This document shows, piece by piece, positions 16,598 to 26,576 of a stretch of DNA of 64,000 nt. A program made the translations under genes and the position numbers. Where the stretch lies: assembly GCA_020832375.1 (NCBI GenBank), contig JAFIEW010000007.1, positions 1 through 64,000 on the forward strand, written 5' to 3'. The first letter of the stretch is position 1. Each line of letters begins with the position of its first letter. This stretch comes from Cyclobacteriaceae bacterium (GTDB lineage: Bacteria; Bacteroidota; Bacteroidia; Cytophagales; Cyclobacteriaceae). Below the pieces are notes generated by a model. It was given only the letters and a program-made list of their open reading frames with translations, was not told where the DNA came from and ran no database searches.

Positions 16598-18964
16598 TTA
16601 GCTACCACAAGAAATGCAATCATCAGGGTTGTCTAGTGAACAAGCCATATCTTGTTGCTTTTGCTGTTCTTCTGTCAATCGTGGTTGCTGTGATTTTTGT
16701 TTATCTACAGTAAATTTGATTGCATCAGATGCCGCTTTTGTTCTGAGGTAGTACATACCCGTTTTCAAGCCCTTTTTCCAGGCATAAAAATGCATAGAAG
16801 TCAGCTTACCGAAGTTTACGTTGGTCATGTGAACATTCAAGCTTTGGCTTTGGTCTATATAGGCACCTCTATCTGCTGCCATTTCGATGATGGCTTTTTG
16901 AGGGATTTCCCATACTGTGCGGTAGATATCCTTAAGGTTTTGAGGTATCTCAGGAATTGCTTGTACTGATCCATTTGCTGCAATCAGTCGGTTCTTCATA
17001 TCGTCATCCCACAAGCCCAATTCAATCAGGTCTTTCAATAGGTGTTTATTGACTACTACAAATTCACCTGATAGTGTTCTTCTTGTATAGATATTGGAAG
17101 TATATGGCTCAAAACACTCATTATTTCCAAGAATCTGAGAAGTGGAGGCTGTCGGCATCGGTGCTACTAAGAGAGAGTTTCTCACACCATGTTGCTTCAC
17201 TTCTGCTTTTAGCTCATTCCAATTCCACCTTCCACTGCTTGGTGTTACACCCCACATATCGAACTGGAACTTACCTTCAGACATAGGTGAACCTTCGTAA
17301 GTTTGATATGGACCTTCCTTGATAGCAAGATCTTTTGATGCAGTCACGGCAGCGAAATAGATAGTTTCAAAGATATCTCTATTCAAACCTCTTGCATCTT
17401 CGCTGTCGAATGGCATGCGTAGCTTCATAAATACATCTGCGAGCCCTTGAACACCCAATCCTATGGGGCGGTGCCTCATATTGCTATTACGAGCTTCAGG
17501 TACTGGGTAGTAATTGACATCAATTACTTTATTAAGGTTGATGGTCGCCGTATAAGTGATATCATAAAGTGCTTGATGATCAAATACACCTTTGTCATTG
17601 ATGAATTTAGGTAGTGCAAGCGACGCTAAATTACATACTGCTACCTCATCAGGAGCTGTGTATTCTACTATTTCAGTACATAGGTTAGAAGATTTGATCG
17701 TACCTAGGTTTTTCTGATTAGACTTCTCGTTACAAGCATCTTTATAAAGCATATAAGGAGTACCTGTTTCTATTTGAGATTCAAGGACTTCAAACCATAA
17801 ATCTTGAGCTTTAATTCTTTTTCTTTCTCTGCCTTCATTCTCGTATTTGGTGTAAAGCCTTCTAAACTCTTCGCCATATACTTCAGCTAATCCTGGTGCT
17901 TCATGAGGACAGAAAAGAGACCACTCTTCATTGTTTTCTACACGTTCCATGAATAAATCATTTACCCATAGCGCATAAAAGAGGTCTCTAGCTCTTAATT
18001 CTTCCTTACCATGATTTTTCTTCAGCTCTAAAAACTGGAAGATATCAGCATGCCACGGCTCTAAATAAATAGCAAAGCTTCCTTTTCTTTTTCCACCACC
18101 TTGATCTACATATCGTGCAGTCATATCGAAGTTTCTAAGCATTGGCACAATACCATTAGATACCCCATTAGTACCTTTGATGTAAGAACCAGTAGCTCTC
18201 ACATTATGGATGCTTAGTCCAATACCACCTGCAGATTGAGATATCTTAGCACATTGCTTCAATGTATCATAAATACCATCGATGCTATCTTCTTTCATAG
18301 TAAGAAGGAAGCAAGATGATAATTGTGGTTTTGGAGTACCTGCATTAAAGAGTGTTGGTGTAGCATGGGTAAACCACTTCTCACTCATCAAGTTGTAAGT
18401 TTTGATAGCCGAGTCGATATCGTCGTGGTGAATACCTACCGCAACTCTCATCAACATATGCTGTGGTCGCTCTACGATCTGAGCATCTAACTTCATTAAG
18501 TAAGAGCGCTCTAGGGTTTTGAAGCCAAAGAAGTCATAATTAAAGTCTCTGCTGTAGTCGACCGCCTCATCTAGTCTTGCAGCATGTTTTTTGATGATTC
18601 CATATACTTCAGCCGAGATCAATGAAGCATTTTCATCTGTCTTTGGGTTGATGTAGGTGTATAGTCGTTTCATCGTATTAGAAAACGACTGGCTAGTCAC
18701 TTTGTGTAAATTAGAAACAGCAATTCTAGCGGCTAAAAGAGCATAGTCAGGATGTTTTGTAGACATTGATGCGGAGGTTTCCGCTGCCAAATTATCAAGT
18801 TCTACTGTAGTTACACCATCATATAGACCATCGATCACTTTTTTCGCTATATCTACTGGCGAGATGTAACGGGTGTCTAAGCCATCGCACATATTTTCAA
18901 TGCGGGCGGTGATTTTGTCGAATTTGACGGATTCCCTTCTACCGTCTCTTTTAACTACATACAT
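16598..18964 (-). CDS. nrdA: Ribonucleoside-diphosphate reductase, alpha subunit (class I)
   Basis: 788 aa. Reduces ribonucleoside diphosphates to deoxyribonucleotides. The N-terminal ATP-cone (about 1-90, starting [18 protein letters not shown]) is the allosteric activity site. The catalytic barrel carries [31 protein letters not shown] with the active-site Cys, and the C-terminal CISCGS tail that relays electrons from thioredoxin or glutaredoxin. The sequence resembles the eukaryote-like NrdA branch. It lies 57 bp behind nrdB and ends at a clear terminator. Confidence 0.97.
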   Translation of the reverse strand: MYVVKRDGRRESVKFDKITARIENMCDGLDTRYISPVDIAKKVIDGLYDGVTTVELDNLAAETSASMSTKHPDYALLAARIAVSNLHKVTSQSFSNTMKRLYTYINPKTDENASLISAEVYGIIKKHAARLDEAVDYSRDFNYDFFGFKTLERSYLMKLDAQIVERPQHMLMRVAVGIHHDDIDSAIKTYNLMSEKWFTHATPTLFNAGTPKPQLSSCFLLTMKEDSIDGIYDTLKQCAKISQSAGGIGLSIHNVRATGSYIKGTNGVSNGIVPMLRNFDMTARYVDQGGGKRKGSFAIYLEPWHADIFQFLELKKNHGKEELRARDLFYALWVNDLFMERVENNEEWSLFCPHEAPGLAEVYGEEFRRLYTKYENEGRERKRIKAQDLWFEVLESQIETGTPYMLYKDACNEKSNQKNLGTIKSSNLCTEIVEYTAPDEVAVCNLASLALPKFINDKGVFDHQALYDITYTATINLNKVIDVNYYPVPEARNSNMRHRPIGLGVQGLADVFMKLRMPFDSEDARGLNRDIFETIYFAAVTASKDLAIKEGPYQTYEGSPMSEGKFQFDMWGVTPSSGRWNWNELKAEVKQHGVRNSLLVAPMPTASTSQILGNNECFEPYTSNIYTRRTLSGEFVVVNKHLLKDLIELGLWDDDMKNRLIAANGSVQAIPEIPQNLKDIYRTVWEIPQKAIIEMAADRGAYIDQSQSLNVHMTNVNFGKLTSMHFYAWKKGLKTGMYYLRTKAASDAIKFTVDKQKSQQPRLTEEQQKQQDMACSLDNPDDCISCGS

Positions 18965-19008
18965 GAGGCAAAAATTTATTATTTGAAGCTATTATTATCT
19001 GTTTTTTT

Positions 19009-19020
19009 GTGGGATGAGGA
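19009..19020 (+). repeat. Core copy of the recurrent GGRATGAGRA motif
   Basis: GTGGGATGAGGA lies between nrdA and nrdB, directly beside the nrdB stop codon. Same core as the copies at 48249-48260 and 61583-61593. Confidence 0.4.
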
Positions 19021-19021
19021 T

Positions 19022-20011
19022 CTAAAAATCTTCGTCCATGCTGAATCGAGGGCTGTTGTCCTCTTCTGTCTTCATTACACCTGCTTTTTGATACTCTGCT
19101 ACTCTTTTTTCAAAGAAGTTTGTTTTTCCTTGGAGAGAAATCATTTCCATGAAGTCAAATGGGTTGCTAGAGTTATAAATTTTAGGGCAGTTTAGTTCTA
19201 CCAAAAGTCTGTCAGCTACAAACTCAATGTATTGTGACATGAGGTCTGCATTCATACCAATAAGATTTACTGGAAGTGAATCACAAACAAATTCTTGTTC
19301 GATTTCTACTGCATCTCTTATGATTTCAGTAATTCGCTCAGTGCTCAATTTATTATTGAGGTGATTGTTGAAGAGGTGACATGCAAAGTCACAGTGTAAA
19401 CCCTCATCTCTAGAAATTAATTCATTAGAGAAAGTCAAACCAGGCATTAAGCCTCTTTTTTTCAACCAGAAAATAGAGCAAAAAGACCCTGAGAAAAAGA
19501 TGCCTTCTACTGCCGCAAATGCAATAAGACGCTCAGCAAAAGATCCGTTTTCGATCCATTTAAGAGCCCAATCAGCCTTCTTAGTTACACAATCCATCGT
19601 TTCAATGGCATTGAATAACTCGTCTTTTTTCTTTGGGTCTTTAATGTAGGTATCTATGAGCAATGAATAAGTCTCAGAATGGATATTTTCCATGGCAATC
19701 TGAAACCCATAGAAGAATTTGGCCTCTGTGTAAGTCACATCATTCACAAAGTTTTCTGCAAGATTCTCATTGACGATACCGTCAGAAGCTGCAAAAAATG
19801 CTAGAACGTGAGACACAAAGTGTTTTTCATTATCGGTAAGGTTGGCCCAATCTTTTAAGTCTTGGCTAAGATCTATTTCTTCGGCTGTCCAAAAGCTGGC
19901 CTCTTGTTTTTTGTAGAATTCCCATATGTCGTGATGCTTGATGGGAAACAGAACAAATCGCGTATTATCCTTATCATCTAGTAGGGGCTCATGCAACTTT
20001 ACTTCGCTCAT
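19022..20011 (-). CDS. nrdB: Ribonucleoside-diphosphate reductase, beta subunit (class I)
   Basis: 329 aa ferritin-like radical-generating subunit. Iron ligands are visible in [27 protein letters not shown] (with the tyrosine that would carry the radical two residues after the Glu) and [15 protein letters not shown]. The C-terminal tail ends in DEDF, the type of segment that docks on the alpha subunit. It is the first gene of the nrdB-nrdA unit, with a 650-bp spacer upstream. Confidence 0.97.
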   Translation of the reverse strand: MSEVKLHEPLLDDKDNTRFVLFPIKHHDIWEFYKKQEASFWTAEEIDLSQDLKDWANLTDNEKHFVSHVLAFFAASDGIVNENLAENFVNDVTYTEAKFFYGFQIAMENIHSETYSLLIDTYIKDPKKKDELFNAIETMDCVTKKADWALKWIENGSFAERLIAFAAVEGIFFSGSFCSIFWLKKRGLMPGLTFSNELISRDEGLHCDFACHLFNNHLNNKLSTERITEIIRDAVEIEQEFVCDSLPVNLIGMNADLMSQYIEFVADRLLVELNCPKIYNSSNPFDFMEMISLQGKTNFFEKRVAEYQKAGVMKTEEDNSPRFSMDEDF

Positions 20012-20661
20012 AAATTCTGATTTTTTAAAATTCGTTTAACAATAACTTTCTTTATACAGTACAAAAGCACGACCACTTTTGTTCAAGAAAAGAACATGTA
20101 TGATATAGATATCAAAATCACAAAAATTATGACTATTTCGCTTGTTTTTGTGACGAAGATATCAGTTGATTATTTGTTTGAAATAGGTTAGCAAGATAGG
20201 AAATCGAAGGCAAAAAACTTAATTAATTCTTACACTTTTTGTCGACATATTTGAAAAGTTATATTTTCTTAAAAATAAGCTTTGTCTGGTGAAATTAACT
20301 CATAAAAATCTATATATAAGTGTTTTATAAAACTGTTGATCAATAATATTTGTAACCTCCATTAAGATTTTAACCCTTTTGACACATTAGGTGTTGCTCT
20401 TAAATTTTCTTGAATAAGTCTAATTTTATTATTGGCTTTCAGTTGTTCTTTTGTAGAAGGTAAGACATTGTAAGCAATGCAAAAAGTGCTTGTATGGTTT
20501 ATTCAAAAAAAGCCATTATTTTTATTGTTTTAAGAATAAGTTTTTAATCAGCTCTTTTTCCAAAAAAAAAACGGGCAAATACACTAAACAAGGATTCATT
20601 TTTGCTAGTCTTAAAGTATAATAATAGTTTTAAGATATAAGTTTTACGAATTGCGACACAC
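20012..20661. other. 650-bp intergenic region upstream of nrdB and a divergent gene
   Basis: Very AT-rich and without a coding frame. It must hold both divergent promoters. Visible symmetry: CAAAAG/CTTTTG at 20062-20067 and 20076-20081, and GTTC/GAAC at 20081-20095. A CTATATATAAGTGT stretch near 20310 looks like half an NrdR box, but the other half is missing. Confidence 0.4.
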
Positions 20662-21078
20662 ATGAGATCATCTTATAGATATTACTTTTTATTAATTATA
20701 TTCATCACTGTATTGGGTTTACCGGCATTTTCACAAAATGTGTATGATGATGGTGGAAAACAAATTGGCCGTTTTCAGTCAGGAAGAGTCTTTGATGCCG
20801 GGGGCCGGTTGTTGGGGTACTTGGAAGGAAGTATCGTATTTGATGGAAGAGGAAACAAACTAGGGACTTATGAAAATGGCAATGTTTATGACCGTAGCGG
20901 GCGTTTAAGAGGTAGAATCAGCGGTAATAGTGCCTTTGATGGCAATGGAAAGCTCATAGGACAGATGAGGGGTATAGATATAGTAGATGCAAAAGGGAGA
21001 AAGATTGCTTCCCACGATGGCTTGAAAACAGAAGAGGCTGCTTTGTTTTTCTATTTTTATCTATCAATTTTGCGATGA
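20662..21078 (+). CDS. Secreted protein built of 16-residue repeats (5-fold beta-flower type)
   Basis: 138 aa. A signal peptide (about 1-24, ending AFSQ) is followed by six consecutive units with an exact 16-residue period, each close to V[FY]D..G..[IL]G....G, from about residue 27 to 120. This is the pattern of the beta-flower fold annotated in secreted Bacteroidota proteins. No catalytic motif is visible; role unknown. The last 22 nt overlap the 3' end of the convergent histidine kinase gene. Confidence 0.75.
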   Translation: MRSSYRYYFLLIIFITVLGLPAFSQNVYDDGGKQIGRFQSGRVFDAGGRLLGYLEGSIVFDGRGNKLGTYENGNVYDRSGRLRGRISGNSAFDGNGKLIGQMRGIDIVDAKGRKIASHDGLKTEEAALFFYFYLSILR

Positions 21079-22286
21079 GGAAAATAAATATTCACCTCCA
21101 TACCTGTCCCTTTCTTGCTCTTAAAATCAATTTCTCCCTTCATCTTCCTTACAAATTCATGTACTACAGATAGACCCAAACCACTTCCTATTTCGCCATT
21201 GGTACCTTTTTGACTATTGACTTTTTTACCTAATTTTAAATGCTCATTGATATCGATGTCTGTGCCTACACCTGTATCGATAATGGTTATTTTTGTGTGT
21301 TCTTTTTCATCTACAACCCAGAGCCTAATTTGTCCATCTTCAGTAAATTTCAAAGCATTGTACAATAAGTTACGGATGATGAATCGGAAAAAATCTTTAT
21401 TGCCATAAGCTGTAAAAGCGGAAATTTTAAGATCTAAATCAATGTTTTTTCTTTTTAATTGGGATTTCATAAAGTTGACCTCTTTATGAATGAGCGTATA
21501 GAGATTAAGTCGCTCAAATTTTATTTCCTCGCTGGGTTTTGCATTTGAAGCCCAGTCTACCAAATTGTCAAGAAGCGCAAGTGCATTACGGCTTCCTTTG
21601 CTCATTTCATCGACGATACTATACCACTCTGCCGATGCATTTTGTCGCATGAGCTCTGTAAGCTGTACGATGCTACTGAGTGGGCTCCGCAAATCATGAG
21701 AAATGATCGACAGCATTTTTTCTTTTGTTTGTAAAGTTTCATGAAGCTCGGCATTGATTTTTTCGGCCTGAGAAAAATGCTGCTGTAACTCAATATTCAT
21801 CAGCTTCACTTCCATATTTTGCATCACTTGCTTTGCTAGCGTCCTCAAAGCAAACTGTTGAGCTTCATTAATCTTTTTTGGTTTGGTGTCGATTACGCAT
21901 AATGTACCCAAATTAAAGCCATTTTTACTTTTCAATGGAAAGCCTGCATAAAACCTGATATATGGCGGTCCTGTTACTAATGGGTTATCAATAAAGCGCT
22001 CATCTTCAAGAGCGTCTTCCACGATCATAAGGGTATCTGTCAAAATAGCATGGCTACAAAAAGCAATGCGCTTATCGGTTTCTTTTACATCTAGACCTAC
22101 TCTACTTTTAAACCATTGTCTACAATTGTCTATTATGCTAATTAAGGCAATGGGTACGTCACAAATTTGTGCTGCTAGTTGTACTATGTCATCGTAAATC
22201 TCTTCCTCTGGTGTATCCAAAATCAGATAATTCTTCAGTTCGTCTAGTCTAGCTTGTTCGTTGTGTGGTTCCTTTGCTTCTACCAT
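21057..22286 (-). CDS. GAF-domain sensor histidine kinase
   Basis: 409 aa, no membrane segment, so cytoplasmic. A GAF domain (about 25-160, with the FCSHAIL and GTLCVID motifs of redox- or light-type GAF sensors) is followed by a coiled coil, a HisKA domain with His197 in SIISHDLRSPLSS, and an HATPase with NLLYNALKFT (N box), DTGVGT (G1) and GSGLGLSVV (G2). It is an orphan kinase: no response regulator is adjacent. The ligand of the GAF domain cannot be told from the sequence. Confidence 0.94.
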   Translation of the reverse strand: MVEAKEPHNEQARLDELKNYLILDTPEEEIYDDIVQLAAQICDVPIALISIIDNCRQWFKSRVGLDVKETDKRIAFCSHAILTDTLMIVEDALEDERFIDNPLVTGPPYIRFYAGFPLKSKNGFNLGTLCVIDTKPKKINEAQQFALRTLAKQVMQNMEVKLMNIELQQHFSQAEKINAELHETLQTKEKMLSIISHDLRSPLSSIVQLTELMRQNASAEWYSIVDEMSKGSRNALALLDNLVDWASNAKPSEEIKFERLNLYTLIHKEVNFMKSQLKRKNIDLDLKISAFTAYGNKDFFRFIIRNLLYNALKFTEDGQIRLWVVDEKEHTKITIIDTGVGTDIDINEHLKLGKKVNSQKGTNGEIGSGLGLSVVHEFVRKMKGEIDFKSKKGTGMEVNIYFPHRKIDR

Positions 22287-22485
22287 AAAAATTTATCTTT
22301 GAATTTTTTATTCCTAACTTTGGATGACAAATATTTTTGAAAAAGTAAGTATTTGAAAATGCGTGAGCCATGAAATGTTTAAATACCAATACAATATTAA
22401 TATTACGTTCTTATCTTTCATTTCGTTTTGACATCATCAACTATTGAATTTATACAACAAAACTTAAAATCAAATACAACCACCA

Positions 22486-22914
22486 ATGAAAAAAGTAGTA
22501 ATCGCAGGAGATCACGCTGGCTATCAATTGAAAGAGAAAGTGAAGCAACAATTTTCACAACAATATGAGTTTCAAGATATGGGTCCTCATAGCGAGGATT
22601 CTGTAGATTACCCAGATTTCGCTCACGCGCTAGCTGAAGAGCTCGCCAAAGACAAGGAGGCAATGGGTATTTTGATTTGCGGTAGCGGCAATGGTGTAGC
22701 GATCACCGCCAATAAGCATGAGCATATCAGAGCCGCTTTGTGTTGGAATGAGGAGCTAGCCGCACTCGCGAGGCAACACAATAACGCCAATGTAATTTGC
22801 CTACCAGCACGATTCGTGAGCGAAGTATCCGCATTGGCTATTACTGATGCTTTTTTTAAGGCGTCCTTCGAAGGTGGAAGACACGAAAAAAGAGTCAATA
22901 AAATCAGTTGCTAA
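22486..22914 (+). CDS. rpiB: Ribose 5-phosphate isomerase B
   Basis: 142 aa. Interconverts ribose 5-phosphate and ribulose 5-phosphate in the pentose phosphate pathway. AGDHAGYQLKE holds the phosphate-binding residues, CGSGNGVAITANK the catalytic Cys region, and the HNNANVICLPARF segment is conserved. First gene of a probable three-gene unit; the next frame opens 12 nt after the stop. Confidence 0.96.
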   Translation: MKKVVIAGDHAGYQLKEKVKQQFSQQYEFQDMGPHSEDSVDYPDFAHALAEELAKDKEAMGILICGSGNGVAITANKHEHIRAALCWNEELAALARQHNNANVICLPARFVSEVSALAITDAFFKASFEGGRHEKRVNKISC

Positions 22915-22926
22915 ATAGATGGTTTG

Positions 22927-23442
22927 ATGACGGCTTGTGTCCTCATTCCAAGCAAAAAATTAAAACCTGATATTGAATTAGCTTTGGATAATCAACGATT
23001 TGTATTAAAAAAGTCAAAAGCTTTGGACCTGCTTTTGGCTTTTTGCCTACTTTTAATGGTGGTTTTCGTGCCTGTGCTTTTATACTATTTTGTAAAAGAT
23101 TGGCAGGTGAGTTTATTGCTTTTGGCTGTAGTGCAGCTTGCTTTGGCTGCTGGTATCTACTATTTCTGGCGTTACTCCTTTGTAGAGTTGCGCGAAGATA
23201 GGCTGTTTTTTCAAATGGGTTTTATGGAGGGGGTAGTAGGATATGGTGCTATTTTGTCGGCTCATTATATCAAAGAGCTTGCTGATGTCGATGAGGGAGT
23301 GGAAAAGGTCAGTTGGTCGAAAGAGGGGGTGTTGATTCGTACCGATGAAAAGGTGAGTGTGCTACTCGGGGTAAATGATCATCAAGAGTTGCTGCTAGCG
23401 CTGAAAGAGCGTAATCCAAAAATTGAACTGGCCGATGATTAA
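22927..23442 (+). CDS. Membrane protein with two helices and a PH-like C-terminal region
   Basis: 171 aa from ATG 22927 (a TTG directly before it also opens the frame). Two adjacent membrane helices lie near 35-58 and 62-82, followed by a soluble beta-rich part (YSFVELREDRLFFQMGFMEG and on) that resembles bacterial PH-like domains. It lies between rpiB and an SLC13 transporter and overlaps the latter by 8 nt. Function unknown; an accessory role to the transporter is inference. A copy of the recurrent GGAATGAGGA motif lies at its very 5' end, so the true start could be somewhat downstream. Confidence 0.65.
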   Translation: MTACVLIPSKKLKPDIELALDNQRFVLKKSKALDLLLAFCLLLMVVFVPVLLYYFVKDWQVSLLLLAVVQLALAAGIYYFWRYSFVELREDRLFFQMGFMEGVVGYGAILSAHYIKELADVDEGVEKVSWSKEGVLIRTDEKVSVLLGVNDHQELLLALKERNPKIELADD

Positions 23443-24835
23443 AAGCAAGAAGTCACTGCTTGCTTTGTTACTCGCCATAATAAGCTATTTTGGTCTGAGG
23501 TATTTAGGTGTTGCCTTTGAGCTCTCGGCTGTATTGGCCATGGCGATACTGATGCTCACACTGTGGATATCAGAGAGTCTACCTATAGCTATTTCAGCCC
23601 TTATTCCCCTTTTATTTCTCCCTGTAGTAGGTATATTTTCATTTAAAGAGGTAAGTGCTTCTTATTCGCACCCAATTATTTTTCTTTTTTTAGGTGGAAT
23701 GTTGATGGCATTGGCCATTGAAAGGCATCAACTGCATCGGAGGCTTGCATTATATATTTTGATAAAGAGTGGGAGTCATTTAGGTAAAATGTTGGCTGGT
23801 TTTATGCTTGCCACTGCTCTTCTCAGTATGTGGATCAGCAATACAGCCACTGCCGCAATGATGCTTCCTTTGGCTATGTCGGTGCAGCGAACTGTCGGTC
23901 AGCAAGTGACAACTGAGCAATTGAAGAAAATATCGCCTGTATTTTTCTTGGCTATTGCTTATGCGGCCAATATTGGTGGTACAGCTACTTTAATAGGTAC
24001 GCCACCGAATTTGGTGTTTGCTGGCTTGCTTTCTGAACTTCGCGGTGTAGAAATTAGCTTTGCTACTTATTTGCTTTATGGCATCCCCATGGCTAGCATC
24101 ATGTTGATCATCTGCTACGCCTTATTGCACTATCGCTTTATACGGGGCATTGAGATAGCCCACTTTAAGCTGGACCCTTTAAAAAAAGAGTTGGATGGAA
24201 TGGGTAAGGTGGCTTCAGCTGAGAAGCGGGTTATTGCGCTTATTGGTATCACGGTGCTTGCATGGTCTTTTCGAGTACCTTTACAATCGGCAGGGTATTT
24301 AGAGTTTTTGTCGGATAGTTGGATCGCAATGGGGGGTGGTATGCTGATGTTCGCTATCCCCGCCGATGCCAATCGGGCATTGCTAGAGTGGAAAGATACG
24401 CGCAATTTGGCATGGGGTATATTGATACTTTTTGGTGGAGGTCTTGCATTGGCGGGAGCATTTGAAAAAGTTGGAGCTCTCACCATGATCAGTCAATCGG
24501 TAGAAGCTTCAGTTTCTAATGTCTATCTTTTGGCGGCACTGCTCATCATCATTATGCTATTTGCAACAGAGTTGATGAGCAATGTAGCGCTTACAGCCGT
24601 ATTAGTACCTGTGGTAATAAAACTAAGTGAGCTTTATGGGGTAGAGGTAGTATCTATTACTCTTCCTGTAGTATTGGCAGCATCTTATGCCTTCATGCTT
24701 CCCATCAGTACACCACCCAATGCCATCGTCTTCAGTAGTGGCATGCTTAAAATGTCACAAATGATAAAGAGTGGTTGGGTACTTAATCTTTGCGCTATTA
24801 TTCTTCTTTGGCTTTTAGCTGTTATTTTACTCTAG
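23435..24835 (+). CDS. SLC13/DASS family sodium-coupled anion transporter
   Basis: 466 aa with about 11-12 membrane segments. Family motifs: SLPIAISALIPL, the first substrate motif MWISNTATAAMMLPLA, GGTATLIGTPPNLVF, and PISTPPNAIVF near the end. The second SNT-type motif reads MSNVAL, so Thr is replaced by Val, which may affect specificity. Likely substrates are dicarboxylates, sulfate or phosphate with sodium; the choice cannot be made here. ATG 23435 overlaps the preceding gene by 8 nt. Confidence 0.92.
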   Translation: MIKSKKSLLALLLAIISYFGLRYLGVAFELSAVLAMAILMLTLWISESLPIAISALIPLLFLPVVGIFSFKEVSASYSHPIIFLFLGGMLMALAIERHQLHRRLALYILIKSGSHLGKMLAGFMLATALLSMWISNTATAAMMLPLAMSVQRTVGQQVTTEQLKKISPVFFLAIAYAANIGGTATLIGTPPNLVFAGLLSELRGVEISFATYLLYGIPMASIMLIICYALLHYRFIRGIEIAHFKLDPLKKELDGMGKVASAEKRVIALIGITVLAWSFRVPLQSAGYLEFLSDSWIAMGGGMLMFAIPADANRALLEWKDTRNLAWGILILFGGGLALAGAFEKVGALTMISQSVEASVSNVYLLAALLIIIMLFATELMSNVALTAVLVPVVIKLSELYGVEVVSITLPVVLAASYAFMLPISTPPNAIVFSSGMLKMSQMIKSGWVLNLCAIILLWLLAVILL

Positions 24836-24856
24836 CGTCTACTACATTGAGTTCGC

Positions 24857-24881
24857 ATAATTGAGAGCAATTGCCTCAATT
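24857..24881. terminator. Weak hairpin between convergent genes
   Basis: TAATTGAG (24857-24864) pairs with CTCAATTA (24874-24881) between the SLC13 transporter and the convergent STAS-like gene, whose stop it overlaps. No strong T-run, so only a possible terminator. Confidence 0.35.
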
Positions 24882-25316
24882 ACTTTGAATCAGCTCACGA
24901 AATTCATTCACACCCTTTTCAAGCTCTTCCTCGGAGTCATACTGTATTAAAACAAAGTTTGACTTTAATGATTCTGCAAATCGCCTGACATTATTAGCCG
25001 AAACTTTTGAAAAGACTTCGGTAGGATTAAGTAATTGAGCATGGTAAAGCGTTTTTCCTTCCAAAAGATTTAATAGGGTAGGAAAAAGTGTATCAGAAAC
25101 CCATTTTTGAGAGGCCACGGTGAGTAATCCCATCTTTCGAGTATCCGCTATCAATATTTGAGTTGGGTTTTCTCTGTACAAATTGATAATTGCCTCATTG
25201 AGTTTTAGAAATGATTCATGATTGGGTGCCTTTTTAAAATACTCTAAAACAGTAGTCTTTTCATCTCTTTGATAGACGGTTCCGTATTCGTTTTTAAAAA
25301 ATTCTTGTTTTTTCAT
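24876..25316 (-). CDS. STAS-like small protein, copy 1 of a tandem pair
   Basis: 146 aa, soluble, no signal peptide. Alternating strands and helices with NEAIINLYRENPTQILIADTRKMG and a conserved QKWVSDTLFPTLL suggest the SpoIIAA/STAS-like fold found in many small Bacteroidota proteins. It is closely similar over its full length to the neighbour at 25451-25882. No phosphorylatable Ser is identifiable with confidence. Function unknown; the fold call is a resemblance, not a proof. Confidence 0.7.
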   Translation of the reverse strand: MKKQEFFKNEYGTVYQRDEKTTVLEYFKKAPNHESFLKLNEAIINLYRENPTQILIADTRKMGLLTVASQKWVSDTLFPTLLNLLEGKTLYHAQLLNPTEVFSKVSANNVRRFAESLKSNFVLIQYDSEEELEKGVNEFRELIQSN

Positions 25317-25450
25317 GGAGTTTTTAAGTGTTATCGATAGATGATACGAATAAGGTACACCCGAGTTGATATCCTTTTACTCAATTTATACAAGGTGAAT
25401 TATGAGACTCTCTATAATTTAAATGTGGTTAGAAGGTGTTGCGACTGATT

Positions 25451-25882
25451 TTAAATGAGTTTACGAAATTCAGTGATACCTTTTTCTAGTTCTTTTTCCG
25501 AATCATATTGTATCATCACAAAGTTTGATTTTAGTGATTCTTCAAATCGCTTCACATTATTTGCCGAGACTTTCGACATGATTTCATTAGGGTTTAAAAG
25601 CTGAGCATGATAAAGCGTTTTTCCGCTTAAAATATTGATCAAAGTGGGAAGTAATGTGTTAGAAATCCATTTCTGCGATGCTACTTTTAAAATCCCCATG
25701 TCCCTAATATCTGCAATCAGTATCTGAGTAGGGCGCTCGCGGTATGCATCGATAATGGCCTCATTTACAGTTAGAAACATTTCATGACTCGGCACTTTTT
25801 GAAAGTATTTCAAAACAGTGATGTCTCCCTCTCTTTGAAATACAGTCGCATATTCATTTTTGAAAAACTCTTGTCTATCCAT
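25451..25882 (-). CDS. STAS-like small protein, copy 2 of a tandem pair
   Basis: 143 aa from ATG 25882 (MDRQEFFKNEYATVFQ), chosen because it lines up with the paralogue start MKKQEFFKNEYGTVYQ; an upstream in-frame ATG at 25912 would add ten residues absent from the copy. The pair are about two-thirds identical by eye, including KTLYHAQLLNP, KVSANNV and SLKSNFV. They are the product of a local duplication, separated by 134 bp. No neighbour points to a partner kinase or sigma system. Confidence 0.7.
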   Translation of the reverse strand: MDRQEFFKNEYATVFQREGDITVLKYFQKVPSHEMFLTVNEAIIDAYRERPTQILIADIRDMGILKVASQKWISNTLLPTLINILSGKTLYHAQLLNPNEIMSKVSANNVKRFEESLKSNFVMIQYDSEKELEKGITEFRKLI

Positions 25883-26070
25883 AGCTTGATATTGTTGAGG
25901 TAATCTTTTCATTTTAGAACATAGTTTAGCAAAATCAAATTATTTTAATATTTATTCTCTCTTGAATGCAATATTATTTGATTAAATCAACGAGTTTGCT
26001 TCAATCAAACCAATTCAGTAGGCCTGCCTACTGATAGTATCTTCCCCTCGGCACTCATTTTAAATATTCC

Positions 26071-26090
26071 AATGTAAATATTTACATTTG
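26071..26090 (+). promoter_or_regulatory. Promoter -7 element overlapped by an 18-bp palindrome
   Basis: TACATTTG at 26083-26090 matches the Bacteroidota -7 consensus. AATGTAAAT/ATTTACATT at 26071-26088 is a perfect 18-bp palindrome covering most of it. This is the expected geometry of a repressor operator. The downstream gene starts at 26118. Confidence 0.55.
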
Positions 26091-26117
26091 CAGCATTCTT
26101 GAATATTATCTATCGGC

Positions 26118-26576
26118 ATGCAATTATACTTATTCATTTTTCAGCTTTTGTTCAATACCCTTTTGGTGGGTATCTTTTTTTATATTCAGTTGATTGCCTA
26201 CCCGATATTTAAGTCTGTTCCTCAGGTTGGACTCAAGCAATATGCCGCCGACTACCGCTCCAAAATTGCTAGGATTAGCATTCCCCTCATGCTGCCTGAG
26301 TTTGTTGCTGCCGTACTAATCCTTTTTGAAGATAATACTGCGCATCAGGATTTTGTATTTTTTCTTCTTTTTGCCTCATTGGTGATTTTGTGGCTGCATA
26401 GTTTTTTCGGTATTTATCCTGTCTATAAGCGTTTTGGTAAAGGCTTTGATGAAGACCTCGCTTTGATCAATCAGCTACTCTGGATGAATGCTCTTAGGCT
26501 GTTGGGCTGGTTAGTTAAGCTTGCTTTTATGATTTATTTCGGGATGAAGTGGTTTTTTAGCATCGCACCACTGTAA
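26118..26576 (+). CDS. Small integral membrane protein, four helices
   Basis: 152 aa with hydrophobic segments near 4-26, 52-70, 80-97 and 125-147. The central YPIFKSVPQVGLKQYAADYRSKI loop and the late R-LGWLVKLAFM helix recall DUF1772-like four-helix proteins, but I cannot name a family with confidence. It has its own promoter with an overlapping palindrome, so expression is probably switched. Confidence 0.65.
   Translation: MQLYLFIFQLLFNTLLVGIFFYIQLIAYPIFKSVPQVGLKQYAADYRSKIARISIPLMLPEFVAAVLILFEDNTAHQDFVFFLLFASLVILWLHSFFGIYPVYKRFGKGFDEDLALINQLLWMNALRLLGWLVKLAFMIYFGMKWFFSIAPL

Noticed and set aside
20300-20325. Possible NrdR box in the nrdB upstream region
   Set aside because: Only one half resembles the ACACWATATWKTGT-type box, and normally two boxes are expected about three helical turns apart.
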